A stretch of 64,000 bases of DNA from assembly GCA_009760855.2 (NCBI GenBank), contig WPIO01000123.1:558001-622000 (forward strand), written 5' to 3'. Positions 32,092-42,982 of the stretch are shown here, piece by piece. Within the stretch, counting starts at the first letter, position 1. Every line of letters starts with the position of its first letter. Source of the DNA: Cristatella mucedo (Eukaryota; Bryozoa; Phylactolaemata; Cristatellidae). The translations under genes and the position numbers were made by a program. The notes beneath the pieces were generated by a model that was given only the letters and a program-made list of their open reading frames with translations, ran no database searches and was not told where the DNA came from.

Positions 32092-32440
32092 TGACGTTGC
32101 ATTCAAACAAGCCACCAAATTTGCAGTCCGTAGCAACAGGCCTTAGCTCCGACTCAAAATCACGTTTCGGCTCATAAGGCTGCTTACGTTGACACTGAAA
32201 TTTTATATGCCTCGGTGATTTCTAGCGGCGCCGGAGAGAGGTCATCTGTCGAAAGCTCCTTGACCCTATCGACGGTCACCATCTCTTCGTTGGGCTTTTC
32301 TGGCGCTATAAGGCTAGGAAGAAGCCTGTGTGTTTTAGCACCCAGGCAATTTAAGAAAATAGCCTTCCGATTCTCGACCGAGATGTTATTTATGGTTGTG
32401 TATTTTTCAAAAAGCTTGTTCGTATTTTTCGAATGGCTTA
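32092..32440 (-). pseudogene. Retrotransposon Gag fragment (second gypsy lineage)
   Basis: The minus strand reads NKLFEKYTTINNISVENRKA, then IFLNCLGAKTHRLLPSLIAP, then EKPNEE. After one frameshift near 32200 it continues KFQCQRKQPYEPKRDFESEL. This follows the well-known gag pattern ending 'FKF..R.Q...E....FE.ELR' of K02A2.6-type gypsy elements. The remaining gag and all of pol are missing; an L2 copy starts at 32091. Confidence 0.7.
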
Positions 32441-32877
32441 TTGTTTGAACGACTCGTTCGTAGCGTCGAAACGATGTATTCGTTTAAAAGACTCGCCGAT
32501 TGATGTACTCAGCAGAACGACTCGCCGATTTCGTTCGGCGGACTCGTCAAAGCGCTTTAATTGTGCCAGGAGTACGGGCATTTCGTCTGTCACTTCGTGA
32601 CTCAGTCGCATGCTTTAGTCAGACAAATTAGAGCCGACCGCTCGAGATCTACCGATATGGAAACGCAAAATTGACCCGAAGAATGCGAGACAGTCTCTTC
32701 AGCATCCAATATATACAGGGCTGAAACAACTTAACACTGTCTGACCAATGAGGCGGTGGCGTAACTTTGCAGGCAGTGCGTTAAGTAAGGCCCCGCACGT
32801 CACGTGTACGTGCACTGTGTAAAACGTGCAATGTTAAAGCTCACGGTAACCGTGAGCTAAGGTAATTCGATCGTGGT
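32441..32877. other. Possible gag 5' part or LTR remnant, with a perfect small palindrome
   Basis: On the minus strand a TATA-like 'tatatattgg' lies near 32710-32720. 32838-32858 is a perfect 10+1+10 palindrome around 'ctcacggtaaccgtgag'. Not enough to define an LTR. Confidence 0.3.
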
Positions 32878-32960
32878 TCCCTTTGCAGTAAATGTAAAGC
32901 GCCTAGAAAGAAATTGAGTTGTCTGAGGGCACTTTGTCGAGTGTATTTTTGTTAATAATG
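32878..32960 (+). mobile_element. L2-like 3' terminus scrap
   Basis: 'atgtaaagcgcctagaaag' and 'tgagggcactttgtcga' are the last 80 bp of the family. Confidence 0.75.
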
Positions 32961-33284
32961 ATATTATCATCGTAGCGTGCAGAGCGAACTGCACACGTCC
33001 GTAAGTGACTTCATTCAAGAGGCTGAAAGTCACTGAGGCTCATTCAGGAAATCTTCGTCTTAGGCTCCGAGATGTGCCACGAGAACGGCGACGTTCAGCA
33101 TTGCCGTTGCGGTGACTTTGGCTTTGGCACTGGAACTGGCGGCCCAGGAAACGGTGGCTACGGCCTCAACGGCATTATTAACATGCCAATGAAATGCTCA
33201 AAGTCAGTATTAACTGTTGCTGCATCGGTGATTGAGTGGCAAGACCTTGCAGGCCGTACTTCTTACAAACATTTCGCTAGTCTT
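32961..33284. other. No recognised feature
   Basis: A 75-codon plus frame (33072-33299) with a Gly-rich stretch has no recognisable domain and ends in repeat-derived sequence. Confidence 0.3.
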
Positions 33285-33360
33285 TCCGGCAAATGTTAAG
33301 TGCCTTGAAAGAGATCGAGTTCTCTTAGGGGCGAGATATCAAACGTATTTTTATATTTAT
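33285..33360 (+). mobile_element. L2-like 3' terminus scrap
   Basis: 'gcaaatgttaagtgccttg' and 'gatcgagttctctta' form a diverged terminal block. Confidence 0.55.
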
Positions 33361-33564
33361 TAAAGTCCGTTTCTCTTGTGAAACTTTCACTTATTCGTTC
33401 AGCCAACAAAGCGATTCTGTACTCTTGGAGTGTGTGTATGCTGAATTCCCTCAATTTGTTTTATAACGCGTGCTTTGCTGCTGATGTATTCCCGAATCGT
33501 TTTCAAAATCTAGAAATCAAATACTTTTCCATAATGGCATTTCACCACGATTTCGAACAAAGCT

Positions 33565-33700
33565 GCGTGTCATCCGCATAGAAATCGGAGCCTAGACGGT
33601 GCTTAGCCATCACTTCGGTAGGAGTAAGAGAAAAACTACTAAAAAGAAATGAACCAAGCATTGAGCCCTACTGTACTCCGTTTTTCAGTTACTGCTCAGA
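33565..33700 (-). mobile_element. L2-like RT scrap around the catalytic box
   Basis: 'cgtgtcatccgcatagaaat' is the complement of the codons for FYADDT; text to 33700 matches the GSVLGPVLF region. Strongly decayed. Confidence 0.65.
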
Positions 33701-34250
33701 TTACTAATACATGCAAAAGCATGGCGTTGTTGAAATAGACCGCACAAGTCGTCGTTAGGAGATGTTTCTTGATACATTTCAATTCACTGAACGCACGGCT
33801 TGGCCTTAAGGTTAGACGCCGGCAGTGTCAGGATAATTCGAAATAGTTTGTATAGTTAGTCATAGCCGGCTTCGGCTCGACCTCACTCTGCCAGGATGAC
33901 TGCAAGATTTGGAGGCGAGAACGGAGGTAAGAAATGAGCGGACCTGGCTGGCTGTTGATAGGGTTGTCAACGTTAATCCAGTCAACCTTTGAAAAATGTA
34001 GCTTCGGTAAAAGCCAGGTTCTCTGTCGAACTTCTCCGATTCGTTTTGGACGACCAGCATATTACTCCCACTTCCGCCTCATAAAATCATCATTTTTCAG
34101 AGACATCCAATATTATGATAATCAAATTCTTTATATTATTTTTAAAAGTATTATAGTAGCTGAGTTATCTTAAAAAATTGTTGTAATATAATCTAAAATT
34201 AAATTTTATAAACCTGCTCTTACCTTTTATAAAATGGCCTACGTAGAATA
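33701..34250. other. No recognised feature
   Basis: AT-rich toward the right end; nothing identified. Confidence 0.3.
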
Positions 34251-34255
34251 GTATA

Positions 34256-34366
34256 TAAATGAATGTTACGTTGAAAGGATCATGAACTGAGGGATGAATT
34301 AACCGAACGGAGAGAGATTGATGACGAGTGTTACGTTCGAGCCCGAGGCAACATAACATTCATTTA
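34256..34366. repeat. Short fold-back (17-bp arms), MITE-like
   Basis: 34256-34272 (taaatgaatgttacgtt) and the complement of 34350-34366 differ at one base. Total length 111 bp. Confidence 0.6.
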
Positions 34367-34399
34367 CATATTACATTAGAATCATTGCTGAATGTGCAA

Positions 34400-35270
34400 C
34401 AAACCCCTTGTAATAAGCTACCTTATTTCTGAAAATGTTCTCGACCTGCTCGCATTGACTGAAACTTGGCTATAATCTGTATACTACCTGACGATTAAAG
34501 ACGCCCGGCTGGTTACTCCTTCTTTCACACCCTGAATCAATCAAAACTGCAGTGGATTTACTATTATCGGGCACTCAAAATTCGACTTCAACCCATTTGC
34601 AGTAACCTCGAAGCAGTCTTTCAAATCTATCGTCTTGATTTCACATGACGACAAGCTACAGTGGATGGCAGTAGTCTGTGCCCACCAGGTACCAAGTACT
34701 ATTTTATCTCAGATTTCTTGAATCTCATTTCAATTATGTGTGCTAGAAATAGATCATTCCTCGCTATAAGTGATTTTAGCATTCACTTTGGTAAATTATC
34801 TGACGCCTTTAGCACTAAAATTATGCAGTGTCTGACCCGTAGTCGCTCGTGGCACATGCACATGGTCGTACTCGTAACAATCGGTGATGACACAGCACAG
34901 GTGTACGAGACAAATTGGTCGAGTGTGCGACCCTCGATGTTAAATCGTGTTTAACTGACCACTTGCACATTTCATTCAGTTACAATGTGTGCCCTCCTCC
35001 TGCTCCCCTAAAATCACCTATGAATAGCGAATTCTCTAGACCCTTGACACCGATTTTGTCCGTGCGAGAATTTCTGCTTCGCCTTAGCTGCTCTGGTGCA
35101 CTTCTGACCTGCCATCCCTTTTTATATAGATACAACACGATACTAGCTTAAATTCTTGAAGAGTTTGCACTCCTGACTAAGTGCACTGTACGACCTCGCC
35201 CACACGACCTATGATTTATCACAGACGTTAAAATTGCTTGGTCTGCAGCCGAGTTCCAGGGGTCAAAGGC
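34400..35270 (+). pseudogene. L2-like endonuclease fragment
   Basis: Plus-strand text LDLLALTETWL, FNPFAVTSKQSFKSIVLIS and later segments parallel the AP-endonuclease region of the longer copy at 38.45-39.3 kb (FKPFAVPSKQSFESIVLVS). Many stops. No RT follows, so this is an internal fragment rather than a normal 5' truncation. Confidence 0.75.
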
Positions 35271-35637
35271 TAGTTCCCGTAAAACCCACTATACTCCAGC
35301 CACGCTGCCGCTCGCTATGCCACTGAACCAGGGTAAGACGAGCAGCCGTCAGATCCGGGTGCCGTACTGTCTAGCCGATGTCCTCTCTCGTGGTATCAGC
35401 CTTCGTCTGTTGAACCGCTTCGTAGATGAGTCTTGTTCTCTGCAAATCTATCACTCTACTTGCTGCACGATGTGCTCGCAGGGCACCGTCCACTCTTAAT
35501 GGCTCGCACGGCACAGCACACGAACAGTCCATCAATAACGAGTTGGCTTCCGATGGGGCTAGCTTATCTGGAGGCCCACTGTGCTGCTGTCTGATCCTCT
35601 GGTGGAAGTCGTCCCTGATTCAATTCCTCAGCTTAAT
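35271..35637. other. No recognised feature
   Basis: Mixed DNA between the endonuclease fragment and an L2 3' end; nothing identified. Confidence 0.3.
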
Positions 35638-36045
35638 AATAATAATAATAATAATAATAACAATGCACTTGATAAAGCGCCCTCAGAGAACTAAATCTCT
35701 CTCAATGCGTTTTACATTTGCTGCAAAGGGAAATGCAAGTAAATAGTGAGTAATATCATGCTTGATAAACAAACAAAATGAATAACATGGTTAGGGGTGA
35801 CATGCACAGGGTCAGCATGCAAATGTCGTTAGTAGCACCATGCACAGTGTCAGCACTCATAAGCACATGAAGGACGAATCACAGGGACCCACTAAATACT
35901 GTCGTAAATAGGTGTGTTTTTAAGTTCTTTTTAAATGTGGTCAGGTCAGAGGATGTTCTGCCGCAGGTCGAGAGGGAGTTCCAGGCTTTAAGAGCATACA
36001 AAATAAATGCACGGTCTCCAAAGAATTTGAGGTTTGTACGAGGTA
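35638..36045 (-). mobile_element. L2-like 3' end
   Basis: Long AAT tail (35638-35661), standard 3' UTR, and RT C-terminus up to the NLKSFGDRAF-like segment. Confidence 0.9.
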
Positions 36046-36139
36046 TAACGCAACTTGTACAATGGTGTACAACGTGTACAACGAGGTACAGTGCAACGTT
36101 CGAGCAGGACAGTGAGAGTAGGGTCTAAAGGACTCTGTC

Positions 36140-36680
36140 TTTATTGATTGGGACTTCAGTACGAGATCACTAGTGACCTGCCTGAATGTAGACCTTGAGG
36201 TGCAGCCAGGAATCTGGAACAGTAATATAGGGGGAATGTTGTCATCGCAGGAATAGGCTGTTGGCTGAATCCGCTTCCCAGCCATTATGCCGGACGATAT
36301 AACCTTGACCTGCAGTGCATCACTGACTGAGTCAGAAGACCGGCTATTCCTGGAGCTGCAGACTACTGCTGATTGGCTGTACCTAGGCCAATAGACCCCT
36401 GCCAAGGCCACCTCAGCCAATAGCATTCATTCACGGCTACTATATATTGGACCCATTAGTTACTTGTTCTTTGTCCGTGTTTCCATATTTGGATACGGTC
36501 CACGTTCTGTTTGTCGGCTGCGTTAATAAATCATAGTAATTTTCTCGACCATTGACTGGTGAATGGCTTCACGACAGCACTGCGTCTCGCATAGGCTACC
36601 TGATCTTGCCTATCTTCGGCACAAAGAGTCGAGAGAAGCGATCGGCTAGATCATCATTAGGATGTTCATTAAGTTAACTA
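36140..36680 (-). mobile_element. L2-like RT N-terminal fragment, split by a solo LTR
   Basis: 36140-36258 and 36592-36680 are one continuous stretch of the family (complement of TSDLVLK, PGCTS and the RESIPAMTT region, then FFVQKIDEI) once the LTR is removed. It probably belongs with 35638-36045, with an internal deletion between. Confidence 0.75.
36259..36591 (+). mobile_element. Solo LTR (333 bp) with TAGGC target duplication
   Basis: Flanked by TAGGC at 36254-36258 and 36592-36596. It begins TGTTGGCTG and ends GTCTCGCA (TG...CA). It has a TATA box TATATATT at 36441-36448 and AATAAA at 36525-36530, both on the plus strand, giving U3-R-U5 order. It lies inside an L2-like RT fragment. No gag or pol nearby. 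Confidence 0.85.
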
Positions 36681-36689
36681 CTCTCCTGC

Positions 36690-36900
36690 TGCGGAATACG
36701 GCTCATCCTTTTCAGCGGTCCTGAGCTGGTACTTCCATGCTACTCAGTACGTCAGCTGCTGTCCTGACTCAACTATGCTTCCCACTTTCTCCTTGTTACG
36801 TGAGACGAAGCCTGTCCTGAAGCACTATCGAATGCGTTCCGAAAGCCGCTTAGGTTATGAGTACGATATAGAAATCCCTCTTGTGTAACACCAACATGGT
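36690..36900 (+). mobile_element. 3' end of the third RT family (L2-C)
   Basis: 'ctcatccttttcagc', 'actatgcttccca' and 'gccgcttaggttatgagt' match the end of the plus copy at 42700-42850. Confidence 0.6.
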
Positions 36901-38149
36901 CATGATGAATTTTGATGGTGCAGACGAAGATACATTATAATAGGTAAGGAGCTAATCTGAGAGCGGTTGAGATGGTTGATCGTTGACATCAGCATTTGTG
37001 GTCGTCTAACTAAGGTACTGTAGTAAGTGATTCAAGTTATGACATCACCTATAACTTCTATACTAAAAATACCGATCGCATTTGTATTTTACGCCATCGG
37101 GATATGCTGCAGATAACCCAAATGCTTGACTTGGAGACATTCGATTCTGGATGCCCTCAATTGTCCTTATGCTAAATGAGGACGAAGCTTAATTGCTACT
37201 AACTTGACACTCCAAAAGTTCGGCTAGACTAGATCACTGCTCTTCCAACAGATGATTCTGTTGTGCGACAGTCGCCGTGTGATCAAAATAGAGGCGGCTG
37301 GGTTATTGCAATTCCGTTTTGGCTACAACAAAACCGACTAGGCCGTTGCAGATGTTAATAACGATCAAACGACGCCTCGATATGTCTCTTCATTCTTGGG
37401 CTACCTAACAGATCAACTCCGTCACCATGGTAAGCAGCATATGGCCAAGTCTTTCGAATGTAATTATTTTGTCTATACCTTGTGCAAACATGAAATCCTT
37501 TGGAGATCGTGCGTCTCGATACTCAGCTAAGCGTCATACCTTTTGTTAGTTGTTGGAGATGAAATCTCTAGTTTACCATGTAAGTACCGAAATCTGCTCA
37601 AATGTGAGTGGCAGTAGGAAGCTCCTGCATAGCACTCATTCGTTGTAGCTTTGTGGAGTCACTTACTGAGAAACTTTACATTACAATACTAATGCTTAGT
37701 TCGGAGCATCATAAATGCATGTGTTAAAGGTAGCTCATGACTGCCTTCAGCTGGTCACAAATAGAAGTCAAGGTCATATGAAATTCGTGCTACGTGGGTG
37801 CTCAGATTTTATTGAAGGAGGAAAGCTGTGACAGATCTCGTGACTTTAAACAAAGTAGCTTCTATAAGTGGCTGTTGAAACGGTTGATTGCACAGCATGA
37901 AGTCATTCCTCAAAGTAGTTTAGAGGTCCTTGATCGAATATTCCTCACGGCTTCTTTCCGGCCTTCTCCTGAAAAAAGTCGATACATCGGCAATAGCTAG
38001 GCTACCTTTTCGGAGAACATGTACCGGGCCAGAAAATTGTAAACAGTGACTTTAAAACCTGCTTGTTAGTTATGATCGTCAGCAGCTGCTATCGCTTCGT
38101 CATCGTAGATCAAATGCATTCCTAGATATTAATGTTGTTGCTAAGATTC
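36901..38149. other. Mostly unassigned DNA with tiny repeat scraps
   Basis: A 40-bp L2 scrap ('atcctttggagatcgtgc') lies near 37497, and an L2-C terminal scrap ('gctttgtggagtcac') near 37650. The 68-codon plus frame at 37794-38000 has no motif. Confidence 0.35.
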
Positions 38150-38449
38150 ATGAACTATACATTAACAAAAGAAAAGCACCCCCTAACCGCCGGGTTGGCC
38201 GGAACCGCCAGCTCAGACGCCGCTCGTTGGGCGGGAACTGCGAACTGAGTACCCGCTCGTTTGGTATTCCTAGCATTATCTCGAACCGCTCAGCACGCTC
38301 CCCCACAGGCGTCACTGTAAATCTCTCTAACTTGGTGGTCATCAAATCTGTTGTAACTCCGTCGCCCAGACGTAACGCTTCCCTTTGGAATCCTCGCTCA
38401 ATGTGATATAAACCTCTGTTATTAAGCGACCTCATTTCTGAAAATGGTA

Positions 38450-39433
38450 TCTAACTGCTCGCCCTAACTGAAACCTGGCTGAAATCGATAAACTGCCCGA
38501 CAATTAAAGACGCTACTCCATCCGGTTTCTCGTTCTTTCACACCCCTAGATCAATCAAAACTGGAGGTGGAGTTGCCATTATCGTGCGCTCGAAATTCAA
38601 CTTCAAGCCATTTGCAGTACCCTCGAAGCAGTCTTTTGAATCAATTGTCTTGGTCTCACCCGAAAACAAGCTACCGATAATGGCAGTAGTCTATCGACCA
38701 CCAGGTTACCAAATCCTCCTTTATCTCAGATTTCTCCGATCTCATTTCGATCCTGTATGCAAGAAATCGATCCTTTCTCGTTATGGGTGATTTCAACGTT
38801 CACTTTGATAACCTATCTGACGCTTTCAGCACCGAATTTCGTGCATCGACTGACTCATTGTCTCTTGTGGCTCATGTGCATAGCCCTACCCACATCAAGG
38901 GTCAAATACTAGACCAGATTTTCTCCTACAACTGCACTTTGTCATCACCAATTATTACAAAATCCTGCTTAACTGACCACATGCAGATCTCATTGAATCT
39001 ACAGTGTGTGCCCACATCCTCCTCTAAAATAACCCTTAAATCGCGAAACCTCAAGACCCTTGACAACAATGCTGTCCGTGCGAGAATATCTGCTTCACCT
39101 CTGCTGCTCAATCCTCCCTCCGATCTGTCATCATTGGTAGATAGCTACAACAAGGCACTAGCTGGCGCGCTCGACGAGTTTGCACCTCTGACAAAGCGCA
39201 CTGTGCGCCCCCGCCCAGATGGCCTATGGTTTACCACAGACATTAAACTAGCCAGGTCTACAATACTAAAGCTTGAAAAGGCATACAAAATATCCGGACT
39301 AACTGTCCATCGACAGGCTTATTTCGACTACTGTAAGTCTTACCAATCGATCCTAGCAAAGGCCAAGTCTAGCTTCTATAGAAACATTGTTGAATCACAG
39401 ATGCACTATCCAAAAATGCTGATGTCGATTTGA
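38450..39433 (+). pseudogene. L2-like AP endonuclease domain
   Basis: The endonuclease nicks target DNA to prime reverse transcription. Seen: LALTETWLKS (motif with Glu), GGGVAIIVRSKF, AVVYRPPG, MGDFNVHFDN (about 38783-38812, the GDFN motif), an LDQIF segment near 38915, and LTDHMQISL near 38970 (catalytic His region). Breaks: a stop in front of LALTE near 38450, a frameshift near 38785 and a TGA at 39431. All main motifs are present, so decay is modest. Confidence 0.88.
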
Positions 39434-39522
39434 CAATAAACCATCTCCTCAACCATTCCCAGATTAGCTCCTTGCGTGATGATCCTTGTGATGATCTAGC
39501 CGATCACTTCTCCTGATTCTTC

Positions 39523-40869
39523 GTGCAGAAGATAGACGAGATAAGGGAATCTATCCCTGCGATGACAACCTCCCCACTAGAATGCTGTTCCTCGGTTCCT
39601 GGCTGCACCTCAATGTCTGCATATAAGCAGGTCACTAGTGATCTAGCCCTAAAGCTCGTATCTCAATCAAAGAAGATAACAAGTCCACTGGACCCAATTA
39701 CCACTGTCCTGCTCCTACGTTGCATTGATCTGCTGCTGCCATACATAACTTACATCATTAATATGTCATTAGCCTCAGGCCATGTCCCAGCACCTTTCAA
39801 AAAAGCATTAGTCAGACCTCTCCTCAAGAAAGCAACACTAGACCAAGAGAACTTGAGCAACTACCGCCCAGTCTCCCTTCTACCATTTCTATCAAAGACA
39901 CTGGGACGGGTCGTGGCAGACCAGCTGAACTCCTATATCGAAACCTCACACCTTGCTAGTGAGTTCCAGTCCGGCTTTAGAGCTAATCACTCCAAAGAGT
40001 CAGCATTGCTTAAGGTAAACAACGACCTACTTAGGAATGCAGACATGGGTACAGTGTCTCTGCTTGTTTTGCTCAATCTTTCGGCAGCATTTGACACCAT
40101 CGATCACAAAGTTCTTCTAGCGCACCTCTCACCTCGCCTGGGCATCACTGGCACTGCTCTGCAGTGGTTCAGGTCCTATCTCAGCGGGAGACTCCAGAGT
40201 ATTGACGTGAATGGACAAAGATCATCTGAAGTACCTCTGAAATATGGAGTACCTCAGGGGTCCGTGCTAGGTCTGGTTCTTTTCACGGTTGATACTCTCC
40301 CTCTTGCTGATGTGATTGCCAAGTACAATCTCGGCTTTCACTTCTATGCGGATGACATTCAGTTGTACCTTTGCTTAGATCCCTCCCAGCCTTCAAGAAC
40401 CTCAAATTCTCTCAACTCACTTGCTGCACGCATTAATGACATCCGCACATGGATGACAGGAAAATTTCTAAATCTAAACGATGACAAAACTAATTTACTA
40501 TTTAAGGGAAAACCCAGCGTGATTCAGAAATTGATAAGGCTGACGCTCAAAATTGGCTCTGCCCGCATATCTGCTGTCAAATCAGCTCGAAATCTAGGTG
40601 TCATATTCCAAAGCGGCCTCTCGTTAGACGACCATATCAACTCCATGGTCAAATCTACCTATTTTCAGCTTAATAGTATTGCTAAAATTCGGGCTTACTT
40701 AGATAAAGATACCACATCTAAGTTGGTCCCTGCATTCGTGACATCTCGTCTCGACTTCTGCAACTCACTGCTTACTGGCCTACCAGCATGTGCGATCAGG
40801 CGATTGCAGCTGGTGCAAAACTCCGCAGCTAGGCTTGTCTGTCGTGAGCGTCGCAGTTGCCACTTCTAG
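39523..40869 (+). pseudogene. L2-like reverse transcriptase, main part
   Basis: 448 open codons with NYRPVSLLPFLSKTL, LNLSAAFDTIDHKVLL, GVPQGSVLGLVLF and FYADDIQLY (catalytic Asp pair kept), then the DDKTNLLFKGKP segment and LVCRERRSCHF. A one-base shift near 40857-40869 moves the remaining C-terminus to another frame. A stop just before 39523 (codon TGA in place of Trp/Arg after HFS) breaks the link to the endonuclease. The protein is about 95% like the open copy at 10161-11846 by eye in most blocks, but this is not a computed value. Confidence 0.92.
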
Positions 40870-41198
40870 CCGACCTGCACTGGCTACCAGTCAAGCAACG
40901 GATCGACTTTAAGGTTTTGTCGCTCACTTTTAGGTCCCTTCATTCCATGGCTCCAGCCTATCTCTCCGACATACTCCCCCATCAGGCCAAGCATCGTACC
41001 ACCTGCTTTTCGGAATCCAACAGTCTAGAAATAACTCGTACAAACCTCAGATCCTTTGGAGACCGTGCATCTAGTTCATATGCTCCCAAAGCCTGGAACT
41101 CCCTCCCGACCGGCGTCAAAACATCCCCAGACCTGACCACATTTAATAGGAACTTAAAAACACACCTATTTAGGACAGTATTTAGTGGGTCCCTATGA
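40857..41198 (+). pseudogene. L2-like RT C-terminal region
   Basis: LLADLHWLPVKQRIDFKVL, MAPAYLSDILPHQAKHRTT, FGDRASSSYAPKAWNSLP and the end HLFRTVFSGSL. Same protein as the preceding frame, displaced by the frameshift. 3' UTR follows. Confidence 0.9.
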
Positions 41199-41424
41199 TT
41201 CGTCCTTCACGTGCTTATTGGTGGTGACACTGTTCATGCTGCTACTAACCACATTTGCATGCTGACCCTGTGCATGTCACTCCTAACCATGTTATTCATT
41301 TTTTTTCAAGCATGATTTTACTTACCATTCAATTGCATTTCCCTTTGAAGCAAATGTAAAGCGCCTAGAAAGAGATTAAGTTCTCTATAGGGGCTTTATC
41401 AAGTACATTATTATTATTATTACT

Positions 41425-41747
41425 TTAATTCAATAACGTTTTGAGCCGAGCCAAAAAAACTAGAGAGCTGAAGAGTCACATATTTTACAATAGCCGGGGC
41501 AGTTTTTTAAAGTATAAATGAATAAATTATTCTCATTTTATTAGGCAAGTTTCACAAATTCACAGTCTGTGCTGTAGAATAGTGTCAAACATACTTCCTA
41601 TACCGTTACTAGATTAGAAAGAATAATTTGCGTTACATTATAAGGGCTTTTTAACCCTATTAAAACATTGCTGAATATGTTATCGAGAGCTTTGAAATGC
41701 AAGAGAAACACGGCAGGCTAAATTCTTAACAATTGTGGTAGTGTCTT
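41425..41747. other. No recognised feature
   Basis: AT-rich spacer with no motif. Confidence 0.3.
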
Positions 41748-42263
41748 AATGTTATGTTATATCTCGGTCAGTAACTCCACAACGCCACAATGACCACGAG
41801 GGTATTACTCAAGAGAGTTTTGAGTAGCCCACTCACAGCCAAAGCATCTTTCGGTACGCATTCGGTAGCTAACAGATTTCGTTTCACACAACACAGAGAA
41901 CATGGGAAGAAATATGACAGTCAGGACATTAGTTGAGGTAGTGAGAATCATGGAAGCAGCAGCTCAGGACCACCGGAAATGATGAGCCATAGTCGGAAGC
42001 AGAAGAGTAGTTGTCGTGTCATAAGAACTGTGGAAGTGAGTTCCAAAATGTAGGACCTGCTGAGCTGAAGCTTCTTTTGCCAAAAATCTTTAAGCAGAGG
42101 AACTGAAAAGCTAATTTCTTGACCATAGAGAGCTGAGAGCACGAGGAGGCTGAAACTGATGCAGCAGTTCAGCTAGGTGTAGAGGAGCCAAGCCTTGGGG
42201 GCGTGTGTGTCAGCCTAAGAACTTTGCTCTGTATTGGCTGATCAACCGGCAGCTAGTCCTAGT
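41748..42263 (-). mobile_element. L2-C family, minus-strand copy of a head-to-head pair
   Basis: On the minus strand the RT C-terminal pattern (LLHQFQP-like, FGD/KR-FSSAGP-LWNSLP-like) is visible in decayed form, and the 3' end has 'tctcggtcagtaactccac'. It mirrors the plus copy that begins at 42280. Confidence 0.7.
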
Positions 42264-42279
42264 TATTTTAGCAAATTAG

Positions 42280-42916
42280 TTGTGTCTCGGCTTGATGATT
42301 GTACTTTCCTTTTAGCTGAGCTACCAAAAGAGCAACTAGGCCACGACAATTAGCTATGAATACGGCTGCAAGGCGAGTTTCGAAGTCCGAGAGGTTTAAC
42401 CAAGCGTCTCCTTTGCTAAAAGAGCTAGGATGGCTGCCGGTTGATCAACGGATACAGAGCAAAGTTCCTATGCCAAACCACACGGCCCCCAAGGCTTGGC
42501 TTCTCCAAACCTGAACTTCAGCACCAGTTTCAGCGTCTTCGTGCTCTCAGCTCTATATGGTCAAGAAAGTAGCTGCTCAATACCTCTGCTAAAAGACTTT
42601 TGGCGACAAAAACTTTAGCTCTGCTGGTCCTAGACTGTGGAACTCGCTTCCAAGTTGCTTATGAGACGGCAAATATTCTACTCATGACGACGATGACTCA
42701 TCCTTTTCAGCCACCCTGAGCTGCTACTTCGATGCTAGTCAAATGGTCTTCTGACTCTGCTATGCTTCCCAAATTCTCTTTGTTGCATGACATGAAGTCT
42801 GTTAGCTACCGAATGCATACTGTAAGCCACTTAGGCTATGAGTGGGCTATACAAAACTGTCCACCTTAAAACCCATATAGTCTTTGTGGCTCTGTGGAGT
42901 TACATATGGGGATATA
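42280..42916 (+). mobile_element. L2-C family, plus-strand copy of a head-to-head pair
   Basis: Plus text VVSRLDDCTFLLAELPKE, ELGWLPVDQRIQSKV and FSSAGPRLWNSLPSCL is the RT C-terminus of a family distinct from the main L2-like one. The 3' end reads 'ctctgtggagttaca'. 42421-42916 is complementary to 41748-42263. Confidence 0.75.
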
Positions 42917-42982
42917 TTACAGATACAGCTGCTAATCCTAGATAGGGATCGGACGTGAGGGCGAGCTGTGGCGGCAGTCTTC

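Larger units (their letters stand above)
38150..41424 (+). mobile_element. Longest L2-like element of the window (endonuclease + RT + 3' end)
   Basis: A continuous plus-strand order: N-terminal text with ASLWNPRS, AP endonuclease, RT, 3' UTR, terminal block 'tgtaaagcgcctagaaag' and an (ATT)n tail at 41408-41420. No ORF1 is visible upstream. The 5' boundary is uncertain and lies at or before 38150. It serves as the reference for the many truncated copies. Confidence 0.92.

Noticed and set aside
33072-33299. Gly-rich 75-codon plus frame
   Set aside because: No domain, ends in an L2 scrap; not convincing as a gene.
38148-38435. 95-codon minus frame
   Set aside because: Antisense shadow of the N-terminal region of the L2-like element, which reads on the plus strand (ASLWNPRS).
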